Of a stretch of DNA of 64,000 nucleotides, positions 31,360 to 40,184 are shown piece after piece. Each line of letters starts with the position of its first letter. The first letter of the stretch is position 1. The notes under the pieces were generated by a model. It did not search any database. It was not told the DNA's origin and saw nothing but the letters and a program-made list of their open reading frames with translations. Position numbers and translations under genes: made by a program. Source of the DNA: Sulfitobacter maritimus (GTDB lineage: Bacteria > Pseudomonadota > Alphaproteobacteria > Rhodobacterales > Rhodobacteraceae); NCBI RefSeq assembly GCF_013346665.1, contig NZ_JABVBB010000032.1, positions 79,261 through 143,260 on the forward strand, written 5' to 3'.

Positions 31360-33896
31360 TCGCGCGACGAACATTCCTCAAGTGGGGCACAGCCGCTCCC
31401 ATCGCTTTGGCTTTCCCAACAACTGGAGTCGCATCCAGTACGACGGTTCAAAATACACTTGTCGTGCTAGATGACCTGTCCCCGGGCACTGATCTCGCCC
31501 GAACCGCCATTGTTCTCGACGCACTGATGCGCAAAGGCCTGCCAGTGACCTGTGTGGTCGATCCGACACTTTTGGGGCAGAGCGCGCTGGAGACCGCCAA
31601 CAGCACGCTATCAGCCGCGCTTCGGGGGCACCTTGAACGCACTCCTGGTCTGATCGAAGTTGTACCGCTTGTCCCAAACCTTGGACGCATGACGCCGTAT
31701 TTTCAGGCCCGTGCAGCCTATGAGGCGGGGCGCTCGTTGCAGGAGGCTCTAGGTGGTAGCCTAGCAGGGGAACCCTTTGGGGCGGCTAGTCAAACCATTG
31801 CCTGCAACCTGGTCGATAGCCCCCTTGCGCCATCGGGCGTGCGGGCGGCGGGCATCCGAAATGTCCTAATGCGCCCTCCCAGGAGCACGGAGGTCAGACC
31901 TGAGGCTTGGAAAGACGGCGTGGCCAGAATGGTGGGCGGCCAAAGAGTGCAGCTACAGCAGGCGTCTAACCTCTACAGTCTTTCTCAGCCTCAATCTGTG
32001 GAACGCGTATACTATTTGTCTGCACGGGACTTCTCGGCAATTCCCATGGCGGCCCTTGAGGCGGCCGCCACAGCATTCGCATCACAAGCGCTCAGCCAAA
32101 CGGGAGATCACTGGGTCAGCCCAATCCTTGCCTCCGACATCCAGTTCCGCGACGCCTACGCCTACCGACGAAACGTCGGGCTGCATTTTGTCCTGCCCCA
32201 AAATATCCGCGACCCAGACCGCAAAGTCCTAGCGACCTTTCGACAAGAGCTCATGGCTGAAGGAAAGCCCTCGAGCTTTGGCTTTGAGACCTCTTCAAGT
32301 CCTGCCGCCGGCTACTGGATCACTTTGCAAGAAACCTCCTCTTCAAGCGACCCTATCGACATCTTCAGACATACGCAGAAAACACCACCCACTCCCCCAA
32401 GCTCCGCTCCTGAGGGGGGCTACGGGATTGGCATAAAACTTGGGACCGCTCGTGAAGCCGGATTGACTGCGCAGAACATCCTGAACTTACCAGCAATCCC
32501 CATCCAAGATGCCCGCGACCTAAGAACCCCCTTAGGAGCAGCGGCCGGTACAGGGGACTGCGTTCTCGTCATTTCAGCAGATCTTGTGCAAAACCGAGCC
32601 CATCGGATTGCGCTGAAAAATGCCCTTGGTGAGATTGAGACGGATGGGATCTCCAATTTTGTGGCGCTTCCGGCCTATGTCAGGCGTATCGTGCCAACCG
32701 GCCCTTACATCACCCATCACCGCAGAACCCAGTCCTTCAATCTGCAAGTCACTGAAGCTTCGGGACAGCGAAGTGAGGAAGCACGCGCACAATTGCTGGC
32801 GGATGCCAAGGTGGCCTGGTCTTATTTCGAGAAATGGACCAACCCCCAAACTGGTCTTTGCCCTGCCACAGCGAGTTTTGCCCCTGGTCAGCGCAGGCTC
32901 CATGAGGCGGTCACGATGTGGGATGTAGGAAGCCACATCTTCGCGTTGATGGCTGCCGTCGACTTGGGCCTGATCACGCCCAAGAAGTTCCAAAGATCTA
33001 TCAGGCGTATCCTGCCCAATCTGGCGGGGCGCCGCTCCCAAGGCCGACTTTTACCCCAAGGCTGGATCGCCACAGATAAGATCAAATGGGGAAATCGCAA
33101 CTTTGATGGCTGTGATGCAGGCCGTCTCTTATCCGCTTTGTACAACCTCGAGATCCATCCCCTAGTGAAGGATCGCGCAGCATCGACGGTGGAGAGATGG
33201 GACCTACGGGACATCGTAAAAGATGGCATTGTCTACTCCGTCGAAAACGGCCAATTGGAAACCACCTTCCGATCACATTGCGCGCATTATGCCGCTTGGG
33301 CGTTTCGAACCTGGGGCATCGAAGTAAAATCACCCTATGAGGTTTTTCAGGGCCGAAGCCCCTCCGATGGTCAGATGGCACTGCTCGAAGTTTGTGGGCA
33401 TATTGGCCCCCTTGGCGCGGAGCCCCTTCTAACGGAAGCGCTTGAGTTCGGTATGTCGCCGGAGTCGGCTTATCTCGCGGATGTGCTCTTTGCCGCTCAG
33501 CTCGACGAGTATAGAGAAACCGGACGGATGATCGCTGTGTCTGAGACACCGATCAACAGTGACCCCTGGTTTGTCTATCAAGGTCTTCAATTCGATGTCG
33601 CCGAAAGGGTTTGGGCCACCGACACCGTAGCCGGTTTGGATGCACATCGAACCGAAGAATTTCGAGAAGAGCACCTTTCGATCAGCTCTAAAGCAGCCTA
33701 TCTGTGGGCATCTTACAGGGACCACCCATTCTGCGACAAGTTGCTATCCTTGGTGCGCGATAAGTCCAAAACGCCTTATGGCTTTGCTTCCAGCATCAAT
33801 CAAAGAACAGGGGCTGCCAGCAAGACATATAGCGATATCAACACCAATGCCATCATCCTTCAATCCATCGCAGCGATGCTGAAGGCCGAGGCCTGA
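31356..33896 (+). CDS. DUF3131 protein of the polysaccharide operon
   Basis: 846 residues starting at GTG 31356, overlapping the synthase stop by 4 bases. The N-terminus MIARRTFLKWG is a Tat-type signal, so export folded to the periplasm is likely. The first about 440 residues resemble a divergent polysaccharide deacetylase-like barrel ('NTLVVLDDLSPGTDLARTAI', 'GLPVTCVVDPTLL') without clear metal ligands. The C-terminal about 390 residues are DUF3131, with 'VAWSYFEKWTNPQTGLCPAT', 'HEAVTMWDVGSHIFALMAAV' and 'YSDINTNAIILQSIAAML'. DUF3131 proteins look like alpha/alpha-barrel glycan-active enzymes. The coupling to the synthase suggests it trims or modifies the same polymer. Confidence 0.8.
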   Translation: MIARRTFLKWGTAAPIALAFPTTGVASSTTVQNTLVVLDDLSPGTDLARTAIVLDALMRKGLPVTCVVDPTLLGQSALETANSTLSAALRGHLERTPGLIEVVPLVPNLGRMTPYFQARAAYEAGRSLQEALGGSLAGEPFGAASQTIACNLVDSPLAPSGVRAAGIRNVLMRPPRSTEVRPEAWKDGVARMVGGQRVQLQQASNLYSLSQPQSVERVYYLSARDFSAIPMAALEAAATAFASQALSQTGDHWVSPILASDIQFRDAYAYRRNVGLHFVLPQNIRDPDRKVLATFRQELMAEGKPSSFGFETSSSPAAGYWITLQETSSSSDPIDIFRHTQKTPPTPPSSAPEGGYGIGIKLGTAREAGLTAQNILNLPAIPIQDARDLRTPLGAAAGTGDCVLVISADLVQNRAHRIALKNALGEIETDGISNFVALPAYVRRIVPTGPYITHHRRTQSFNLQVTEASGQRSEEARAQLLADAKVAWSYFEKWTNPQTGLCPATASFAPGQRRLHEAVTMWDVGSHIFALMAAVDLGLITPKKFQRSIRRILPNLAGRRSQGRLLPQGWIATDKIKWGNRNFDGCDAGRLLSALYNLEIHPLVKDRAASTVERWDLRDIVKDGIVYSVENGQLETTFRSHCAHYAAWAFRTWGIEVKSPYEVFQGRSPSDGQMALLEVCGHIGPLGAEPLLTEALEFGMSPESAYLADVLFAAQLDEYRETGRMIAVSETPINSDPWFVYQGLQFDVAERVWATDTVAGLDAHRTEEFREEHLSISSKAAYLWASYRDHPFCDKLLSLVRDKSKTPYGFASSINQRTGAASKTYSDINTNAIILQSIAAMLKAEA

Positions 33897-33966
33897 CCCG
33901 AACACCGAAACAAAACTGCTGCAAGCTGAACCATCAAAATTCGCATACTGTGTTCCTTCAGCGGCC

Positions 33967-34075
33967 TGCTGAACAGTGTCCGACTGTCCCGCACGGATCT
34001 CGCTTCGCTATGCGAAGGCTCCGCTTAGCCTGCGCCACCCGCGGAGTGACGCCAACTGTTGGGACACTGCTCACA
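33967..34075. mobile_element. MITE-like element, copy 1
   Basis: About 109 bp bounded by imperfect inverted ends: TGCTGAACAGTGTCC at the left, and TGTGAGCAGTGTCC as the reverse complement of the right end. The interior, including CTCGCTTCGCTATGCGAAGG, recurs at 41418-41501 with roughly four fifths identity. It has no ORF, so it is a non-autonomous element or a decayed IS end. Confidence 0.6.
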
Positions 34076-34293
34076 ATATTACGCCACACATTAAAGGTTG
34101 AGAGCAGGTCGACATCAAGACTATAGCCCGCAAAAGCAAAAATCGTTGGAAGGGCATGACGCCGAGCGCGCCTCTAGGCCATCTCAAGGCCAAACACGAC
34201 GCCAGCGGGGCAGGCCATCCTGCCGCACCTGTTTGGAAGTTTCTGTCGAGGTCCTTCGGGAAAAAGGCCTAATACTGCTTATGGAGCCCCATC

Positions 34294-36189
34294 ATGGATC
34301 GTCGTTTGGACATTCAAGGCCTACGTGGCATTGCCGTAATTGCGGTGATCTTGTTCCACTTCGATATTCCGCCCATCTCAGGTGGCTTCATTGGGGTTGA
34401 TATTTTCTTTGTGATCAGCGGTTACCTGATGACCGGGATCATTTTAGGTCAAATACAAGACGGTAGATTCGCCTATAGGGATTTCTGCATTCGGCGCATC
34501 AAGCGGTTGTTTCCGGCGCTTTTTGCCACAGCTGTCGGAGTGTTCCTTGCCGGGCTTACTCTATTCGCAGCGTTTGATTTTGAGCGGCTTTCAGCGGTGA
34601 GCATCCTTGCCCCCTTGGGGCTTTCAAACTTCTATTTTTGGGCTGAAGCAGGATATTTTGACGCGGACGCCATTCGCAAGCCGTTGCTGCACACATGGTC
34701 TTTAGCTGTAGAGATCCAGTTTTACCTGATCTGGCCTGTCTTGATGGTGTTGGGGGCGCGCCTTGGCCGTCTGGGTCCCGTTCTTTTGATTGTCGCGGTT
34801 GCCATATTGTCGTGCTTTGCAAGTCTTTGGTTCATGGGTGTCTCCCCGGTATCGGCGTTCTTCCTGATGCCGCTGCGCGGGTATGAATTCTGCTTAGGGG
34901 GCATGGCCTTTCTGGGGCAACCCTATGTGCCCAGATCAGCTTTGCTCAAGCACAGCTTATACGCGCTAGCCTTGGCGGTGGTGGTGGTCTGCTTTGTTGC
35001 CTATAATAAGCTGACGCCTTTCCCTGGCGTTGCTGCCTTGCCCGTTGTGCTGGCAACAGGGGTATTGCTCTGGGTAGGTACCGCGTCTTTTCTGTCTAAG
35101 GCCGTTTCCAACCGGGTGCTCTGTGCCTTGGGCGATGTCAGTTATTCTGCATATCTGGTGCATTGGCCGATTGTTGTCTTTGGTTTTTACATTCTTCAAC
35201 GCCCGCCTGAACCTGCGGAAACGGCAGGATTACTGGCACTGGTCGCTCTTGGGACCGCCGCGCTATTCTTCATCGTAGAACAACCTTTGCGACGCGGTAC
35301 ACATGTCTTTTTGACCGCATGGCGGGCTTCAATTGCGGTGGTTATGGTCGCCTTTGCTCTGCCTTTGCATGCCTGGGGCACCGGTGGGTGGCCCGGACGC
35401 GGGCCTGATGCACTCTATTCGTTGAATACACTGGACATGGAAGCTATGGAGAAATTCTTGTGGCCGTATTTCCTAAATTTACAACGCCAACAGGACTATG
35501 CGGATGATCCACAGAACATACGGCCTAACGTGTTGATAATCGGAGACTCCCAAGCCGCCGATTACGTAAATGTTCTGGCCGCGCTGGATGCTGAAAAGAC
35601 CGTTGACCTGATTACACGTTCTGTTTGGACCACTTGCAACATCCCATATCTGGCAGGGGGTATGTTGAAGACCTTCCTGGAGGAGGATAATCCTTATTCA
35701 ATCAAAGACCCCAATTTGCTAACAAAGTGCCCCGAGATGATGGATCTTGCCACGTCCGGCCCTGCATTTGAGAAGGCGGATGCGATTGTGTTGGCCTTTG
35801 CATGGCGTGATGTATCACTAGCGGTGATGTCTGCCTCGTTTCAACAGTTGGCCGCCCGCACCGATGCGCAGATTTACGCGGTCAGCAACAAGACGTTCAA
35901 GCGTAGCCCCGTGCAACTCGCAAACCAGTTGGGCACTACCCAAGGCTTGAGTGGTTATGCCTATAAGAATATCCGTTCGTGGACACCGCCAACCAATGCT
36001 GTGATCGCTGCAGAACCTGAAGTCGAGATGATTGATATTCTGTCTATGCTTTGCGCTCAAAATGCGTGTCATATGCTGAACGATAAGGGCCGCCCCTTGC
36101 TCTGGGACGAGACCCACTTCACACAATGGGGTGTAGAGTTTGTGGCCGACAAAGGCGGGCAGGCCGGATTGATGCCATTTGTGAAGTAA
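34294..36189 (+). CDS. Acyltransferase 3 (OafA/YrhL) with C-terminal SGNH domain
   Basis: 631 residues. The N-terminal about 370 residues are a ten-helix acyltransferase-3 domain: 'RRLDIQGLRGIAVIAVILFH', 'GGFIGVDIFFVISGYLMTGI', 'RRIKRLFPAL', 'HTWSLAVEIQFYLIWP'. The C-terminal periplasmic part is an SGNH hydrolase-like domain: 'VLIIGDSQAADYVNVL' with the nucleophile Ser, and 'LLWDETHFTQWG' with the Asp/His pair. Such fusions O-acetylate surface glycans (O-antigen, exopolysaccharide, peptidoglycan). GGAG precedes the ATG at a normal distance. Together with the synthase upstream it would decorate the same or another surface polymer; a separate promoter after the MITE-like element is likely. Confidence 0.92.
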   Translation: MDRRLDIQGLRGIAVIAVILFHFDIPPISGGFIGVDIFFVISGYLMTGIILGQIQDGRFAYRDFCIRRIKRLFPALFATAVGVFLAGLTLFAAFDFERLSAVSILAPLGLSNFYFWAEAGYFDADAIRKPLLHTWSLAVEIQFYLIWPVLMVLGARLGRLGPVLLIVAVAILSCFASLWFMGVSPVSAFFLMPLRGYEFCLGGMAFLGQPYVPRSALLKHSLYALALAVVVVCFVAYNKLTPFPGVAALPVVLATGVLLWVGTASFLSKAVSNRVLCALGDVSYSAYLVHWPIVVFGFYILQRPPEPAETAGLLALVALGTAALFFIVEQPLRRGTHVFLTAWRASIAVVMVAFALPLHAWGTGGWPGRGPDALYSLNTLDMEAMEKFLWPYFLNLQRQQDYADDPQNIRPNVLIIGDSQAADYVNVLAALDAEKTVDLITRSVWTTCNIPYLAGGMLKTFLEEDNPYSIKDPNLLTKCPEMMDLATSGPAFEKADAIVLAFAWRDVSLAVMSASFQQLAARTDAQIYAVSNKTFKRSPVQLANQLGTTQGLSGYAYKNIRSWTPPTNAVIAAEPEVEMIDILSMLCAQNACHMLNDKGRPLLWDETHFTQWGVEFVADKGGQAGLMPFVK

Positions 36190-36904
36190 GGGTTCTATTC
36201 TTCTCATGTCCCGTGCATATCGGTGACGCCGCCTGTAATCCCCACCTCCACACCCGCCGGAAACGGAATCATCGCCAATCCACCACTACCCGAAACCGGG
36301 CAAGCTCTCCGGCATCAAATGTGGTTGGCGAGACGACGCACTGTCCGTTCGGAAGGGCCGCCTCAACCCGACAGTCCGGAAGCAGTCTGGCCTTGATCGG
36401 ATTAGCCTGCGATGTGAAAGGTTCCTTCGTCACTTGCCGTTACTATACTGCCGCCAAGTAGTCAGTAGTGACCCGGAAACACCATGCCGCCGCGCCATGG
36501 CTATCACTTGACGGTGGGCATTAAGCTTTCCTTCACATTGCACAGTTTGCACCATCGGGCCAATGCCGGCGACGACCAGTATCGGCGGCAGAAGTGACTT
36601 CGCCTTGAGGGGGGCTTATGTAGTCGGACGGACCATCGAATCGAGGCTGAAGGCAATCGCCGGATGTTGGCGAGACACTCACTCTTTTGGCATTTGAAAT
36701 TGAGCGCCCTCGAACGGGTCTTTGTCCGAAAGCACCCTCATAACGAGAGCCAGATCATCTTGAAGTGCCATGGATCAACCTACAGGTGCGCACCGCCTTA
36801 TTTATGCCTCGAAATCACCAAGCTTCCAGCCGCTCTAGCCGTATTCAGGCCATAGACGGAAAGTATCAATAGCTTCAGACGGTCATAACGAAAGGAATAG
36901 GCCA
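36190..36904. other. Intergenic region without recognisable gene
   Basis: About 715 bp between the acyltransferase and the mini-pilin. I see no protein family match in any frame and no intact IS. The base composition is mixed, and several stretches have the look of decayed sequence. The mini-pilin promoter should lie near 36780-36895. Confidence 0.4.
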
Positions 36905-37096
36905 ATGAAGTTTGCTCTAAAACTAAAGCGGTTTGCCCGCGACGAAGACGGTGCGGTTACAGTTGATTGGGTTGTGCTGACAGCCGCAGTGGTCGGCCTG
37001 GCAGTTGCAGTATTTTCCTCCATCGACACCTCTGCTACAGCGTTGAAAGAACAAATCGTATCGGACCTCAATAGTGTGAAAAAAGATACTAAGTAG
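36905..37096 (+). CDS. Flp-like mini-pilin
   Basis: 63 residues. A short basic leader (MKFALKLKRFARDEDG) precedes a hydrophobic helix 'AVTVDWVVLTAAVVGLAVAV', the layout of Flp/type IVb-like pilins with processing expected after Gly16. The Glu at +5 typical of pilins is replaced by the 'VTVDW' sequence common in Rhodobacteraceae mini-pilin-like proteins. AAAGGAA lies about 10 bases upstream. No tad/cpa secretion genes are in the window, so it would use machinery encoded elsewhere, or be a membrane microprotein. It is followed by a structured 3' region and a strong terminator, suggesting high expression. Confidence 0.75.
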   Translation: MKFALKLKRFARDEDGAVTVDWVVLTAAVVGLAVAVFSSIDTSATALKEQIVSDLNSVKKDTK

Positions 37097-37121
37097 GTCT
37101 TGTACTACTCTCGTAAGGATC

Positions 37122-37178
37122 AGGGCATGTTTCTCTCATACTAGGACGCAATTCCCTCCAAGGAGCGTCCCGTGCCCT
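37122..37178 (+). ncRNA. Structured 3' region after the mini-pilin, candidate RNA
   Basis: Two nested stems fit around one loop: AGGGCA (37122-37127) with TGCCCT (37173-37178), and GGACGC (37144-37149) with GCGTCC (37165-37170). A strong terminator follows at once. It could be a 3'-UTR-derived small RNA or a protective mRNA structure; only the pairing is seen. Confidence 0.35.
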
Positions 37179-37180
37179 GA

Positions 37181-37213
37181 AAGGCTACGCTATTCGGTTA
37201 GCGTAGCCTTTTT
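37181..37213 (+). terminator. Rho-independent terminator of the mini-pilin
   Basis: A perfect 12-bp stem AAGGCTACGCTA/TAGCGTAGCCTT with loop TTCGGT, followed by further T residues (37209-37213). Confidence 0.9.
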
Positions 37214-37517
37214 ACGTTTAGTACGGGGTGTAGCAGAGCAGATCGCGAGCGGGATGGCCTCATGCTGGCGGCCTAAAGCGTTGTGGGGAGCTATCTGCGT
37301 AAGTATTCGGCGTGGTCAGCGGCATGGCACCGGTACATTTCGATGGGTTCTCGCAAGTTTTCGATGCCGAGTAGAGTGAATACAATGTTATTTTCGTTGT
37401 CGGGACTTTGAGGCCATCCTTAAATCCATGTGGTCTGGGCGCGATGGGGCCTCCGCTTTGGATCTTGCTCTACCTCCAAGAGGTTCTTCCAGCATCCACG
37501 AAGATCCTTGAAAGTTG

Positions 37518-38309
37518 TCACTCAGCACGCAAGGGATCCAAGATGCTATTGGCAGTAGTTGTCAAAGCGGGAACAATTTTTGTGGCTATCTGGTCTGGCT
37601 GCCAATTGAGTCTCGAAACCGAACACTGGACCGCAGCTACTGCGTATCCAGCTTGGTTGCGTATCGGGGCCGCAATACTGATTTCATTTACCATAGCTTG
37701 ATCATAGGTAATCGAATATCCATCGCGGGCAGCCGAAGCGACGTCTTCAGCGATCCGGGTACGATCCAGGATCGTGGCCGGAGTGGCTGCGCGTAAAGGC
37801 CAATCTTGCAGAGCGCTGTCACGAGCATCTTTCTCCCACGTAGCCAACATCGCTCGGCCAGACGCTGTCCCGAGCGCGGGCAGCTTACTTCCAGCAATAG
37901 TTGCAGGAAATCTGGACTTCGTCGTCGGCAGGCGAAATACGTAAATAACATGAGCCTGCGTTAGGCGAGCCAGATTGACCGTTTCGCCTAATTCTCTCGA
38001 CAAATCGATAAGTTTAGGCATTGCCAGAGCGACAAGGGGATCAGACCAGTAATAGGCGTTTGCGAGCTCAAGCCAGGCGAGGGACGGTCTAAAGCGTCGG
38101 CTTAACTCATCCTTATACAAAAAGCCCTCAAGGTAGAGTGTGTTTGCCAATCGCTGGACAGAGTTCTTATCGAGACCAGTTTTACGGACAAGTTCACTAA
38201 GCGCCAATTCAGTTTCACTCGAATCGAACGCGCGCAAGATCTTGAGGCCCTTAGCGAGAGACCCAACGAAGAGTGAGCTTGGGGGGTTGGGCATGCGCAT
38301 TCCTAACAT
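37518..38309 (-). CDS. IclR-family regulator
   Basis: 263 residues (or 258-260 from the nearby in-frame ATGs). N-terminal winged HTH: 'GLKILRAFDSSETELALSEL' and 'GLDKNSVQRLANTLYLEGFL'. The C-terminal effector domain has the IclR blocks 'PALGTASGRAMLATW' and 'ISIAAPIRNQAGYAVAAVQC'. It is divergent from the binding-protein gene at 38511, which together with the enzyme at 40185 forms its obvious target. IclR proteins usually sense an aromatic or small organic acid from the pathway they control; the ligand is unknown. Confidence 0.9.
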   Translation of the reverse strand: MLGMRMPNPPSSLFVGSLAKGLKILRAFDSSETELALSELVRKTGLDKNSVQRLANTLYLEGFLYKDELSRRFRPSLAWLELANAYYWSDPLVALAMPKLIDLSRELGETVNLARLTQAHVIYVFRLPTTKSRFPATIAGSKLPALGTASGRAMLATWEKDARDSALQDWPLRAATPATILDRTRIAEDVASAARDGYSITYDQAMVNEISIAAPIRNQAGYAVAAVQCSVSRLNWQPDQIATKIVPALTTTANSILDPLRAE

Positions 38310-38379
38310 TTACGAACCAAGCAGTCGAAAGACTGTTCTTGACAGAAAAGAACAAGCATGGTTGCTTAAAGTTAAATAC

Positions 38380-38402
38380 ATTGTATCGAAGTTTAATACG
38401 AT
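38380..38402. promoter_or_regulatory. Possible IclR operator
   Basis: ATTGTAT (38380-38386) and ATACGAT (38396-38402) form a 7-9-7 near-inverted repeat in the A+T-rich gap between the divergent IclR gene and the binding-protein gene. Inferred from symmetry and position. Confidence 0.35.
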
Positions 38403-38510
38403 CGACAAGGCATGAGATTGAGGCTCTGCAAATGGTGTTTGTCCGTTACCGCCAAATGAGCGCACCGCATCTTTGTCGATCTAAAGAGCTAAAACGAAGG
38501 AGTACAATAA

Positions 38511-40025
38511 ATGAATAAGCTGTCTTGCTTTCCCTTGACGTTAGCGATGTGCGCCGGCTTCACCCATATGGCCTATGCCGAAAAAGCTACGGACACTCTG
38601 AATGTCTCAATTGCTAAGTCTTTGGAAAGCCTAGACAGTTACTACAGCAACTCTCGCGAAGGCATGGTCATGAGCCGCGCGATTTGGGACAATCTGTTGT
38701 ACCGCGATCCAGTCACAAACGAGTATACAGGAAACCTTGCGACAGACTGGCGGTGGATCGATGAAAAAACACTAGAGATCGACCTCCGTGAGGGCGTTGT
38801 GTTCCACAATGGTGAGACATTCGACGCCGACGATGTCGTGTTTACGATCAATTACGTTACGAACCCTGAAAACGGTGTTTTGTCGCAAAGCAACGTGAAC
38901 TGGATGGAGGGCGCGGAGAAACTTGATCAGTATACTGTACGTATCAATCTAAACAAAACCTTCCCCGCGGCCCTTGAGTATCTTTCCGGCGCAGTCGCCA
39001 TCTACCCAAATGAGTATTATTCACGAGTTGGCTCTGAGGGGATGAATGCCGAGCCCGTAGGAACCGGGCCATACCGAGTAAAAATGTCGGACCCAGGAAA
39101 AAGGTTTGTACTGGAGGCCTTCGAAGAACGCTTTGAAAGTCCAAAAAGAAACGCTCAGATCCAGACAATAGACGTTAGGGTGATACCTGATGTGAACGGC
39201 CAGCTTGCCGAGTTGTTTACAGGAAAACTCGATCTTGCGTGGCAGATCCCCACCGATATGGCAGAGCAGATGTCTGGTCGAGATGGGTTCGTGGTGAAAA
39301 ATGAAAGCACTATGAGAGTAGCCTATCTTCCCATGGATGCAGCTGGGAGAACAGGTGCTGATAACCCGTTTACAAAGCTCAAGGTGCGCCAGGCCGTAAA
39401 TCACGCCATCGACAGGCAAGCAATTGTGGATAATTTACTTAAGGGCGAATCCAAAGTCATTTGGACAGCCTGCTTCCCGAGCCAGTTCGGCTGCACAGAG
39501 GATGTAAAAACCTACCCCTACGACCCAGACAAAGCCAAGGAGCTGCTGGCCGAAGCGGGCTATCCGGACGGTTTTACTACAGACTTCTACGCTTATCGCG
39601 ACCGTGAATATGCTGAAGCGATAACCAGTTATTTGAATGCTGTGGGTATCAAGACGAATTTCCGAATGCTGCAGTACTCCGCCCTTAGGGATTTGAATAG
39701 TTCGGGAGAGGTTCCGATCGGCTCGCTTACGTGGGGTTCGTCATCAATCAATGACGCCTCTGCGATGGTGAGCCATTTCTTCAAGCATGGAGGGCAAGAT
39801 GATGCACGAGATGGTGCTGTTCTAGCCGCTTTGGAAGTCGCAGACAGTTCAACAGACCCCGCAGAACGCGAAAAGAATTATACAGAAGCGCTCAAGATTA
39901 TTGCGGAGAAAGCCTACTGGGCTCCGCTATTCTCGTACAATACGAACTATATCATGACAGAAGAAGTTTCATACACACCGACGCCTGACGAAGTCTTGCG
40001 CTTCAACGAGGTTAGCTGGAATTAA
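38511..40025 (+). CDS. Periplasmic binding protein, SBP family 5 (peptide/nickel type)
   Basis: 504 residues. Signal peptide MNKLSCFPLTLAMCAGFTHM with cleavage after AYA (about 23). Family-5 blocks: 'RDPVTNEYTGNLATDWRWID', 'DLREGVVFHNGETFDADDVV', 'PVGTGPYRV', 'KVRQAVNHAIDRQAIV', and the late 'YDPDKAKELLAEAGYPDGF'. It captures oligopeptides or similar solutes for an ABC importer. No permease or ATPase genes follow, only an enolase-superfamily enzyme after a terminator-like hairpin, so it must use a permease encoded elsewhere or the operon at 46929-52464. The enzyme neighbour suggests N-acyl amino acids or dipeptides as ligand. Confidence 0.92.
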   Translation: MNKLSCFPLTLAMCAGFTHMAYAEKATDTLNVSIAKSLESLDSYYSNSREGMVMSRAIWDNLLYRDPVTNEYTGNLATDWRWIDEKTLEIDLREGVVFHNGETFDADDVVFTINYVTNPENGVLSQSNVNWMEGAEKLDQYTVRINLNKTFPAALEYLSGAVAIYPNEYYSRVGSEGMNAEPVGTGPYRVKMSDPGKRFVLEAFEERFESPKRNAQIQTIDVRVIPDVNGQLAELFTGKLDLAWQIPTDMAEQMSGRDGFVVKNESTMRVAYLPMDAAGRTGADNPFTKLKVRQAVNHAIDRQAIVDNLLKGESKVIWTACFPSQFGCTEDVKTYPYDPDKAKELLAEAGYPDGFTTDFYAYRDREYAEAITSYLNAVGIKTNFRMLQYSALRDLNSSGEVPIGSLTWGSSSINDASAMVSHFFKHGGQDDARDGAVLAALEVADSSTDPAEREKNYTEALKIIAEKAYWAPLFSYNTNYIMTEEVSYTPTPDEVLRFNEVSWN

Positions 40026-40036
40026 TTCATCTTTGC

Positions 40037-40066
40037 GCCTTAAGGAGATACCTGTCTCCTTAAGGC
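40037..40066. terminator. Hairpin after the binding-protein gene
   Basis: A perfect 12-bp stem GCCTTAAGGAGA/TCTCCTTAAGGC with a 6-base loop lies 12 bases after the stop. The following ATTAATAT is not a T-run, so it may partially terminate or protect the upstream mRNA. Confidence 0.6.
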
Positions 40067-40184
40067 ATTAATATCACTGCATGACCAAGGTTTTCATGTT
40101 TGATCAACGGCCTGATACGCATGCGGCAATCTTATATGATCCCTGATCAAGAAATAAGAAAATAAACCGACTATTGAGGTATCG

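Noticed and set aside
36664..36855. A 63-residue plus-strand frame before the mini-pilin
   Set aside because: No RBS, no similarity, and codon pattern unlike neighbours; considered chance.
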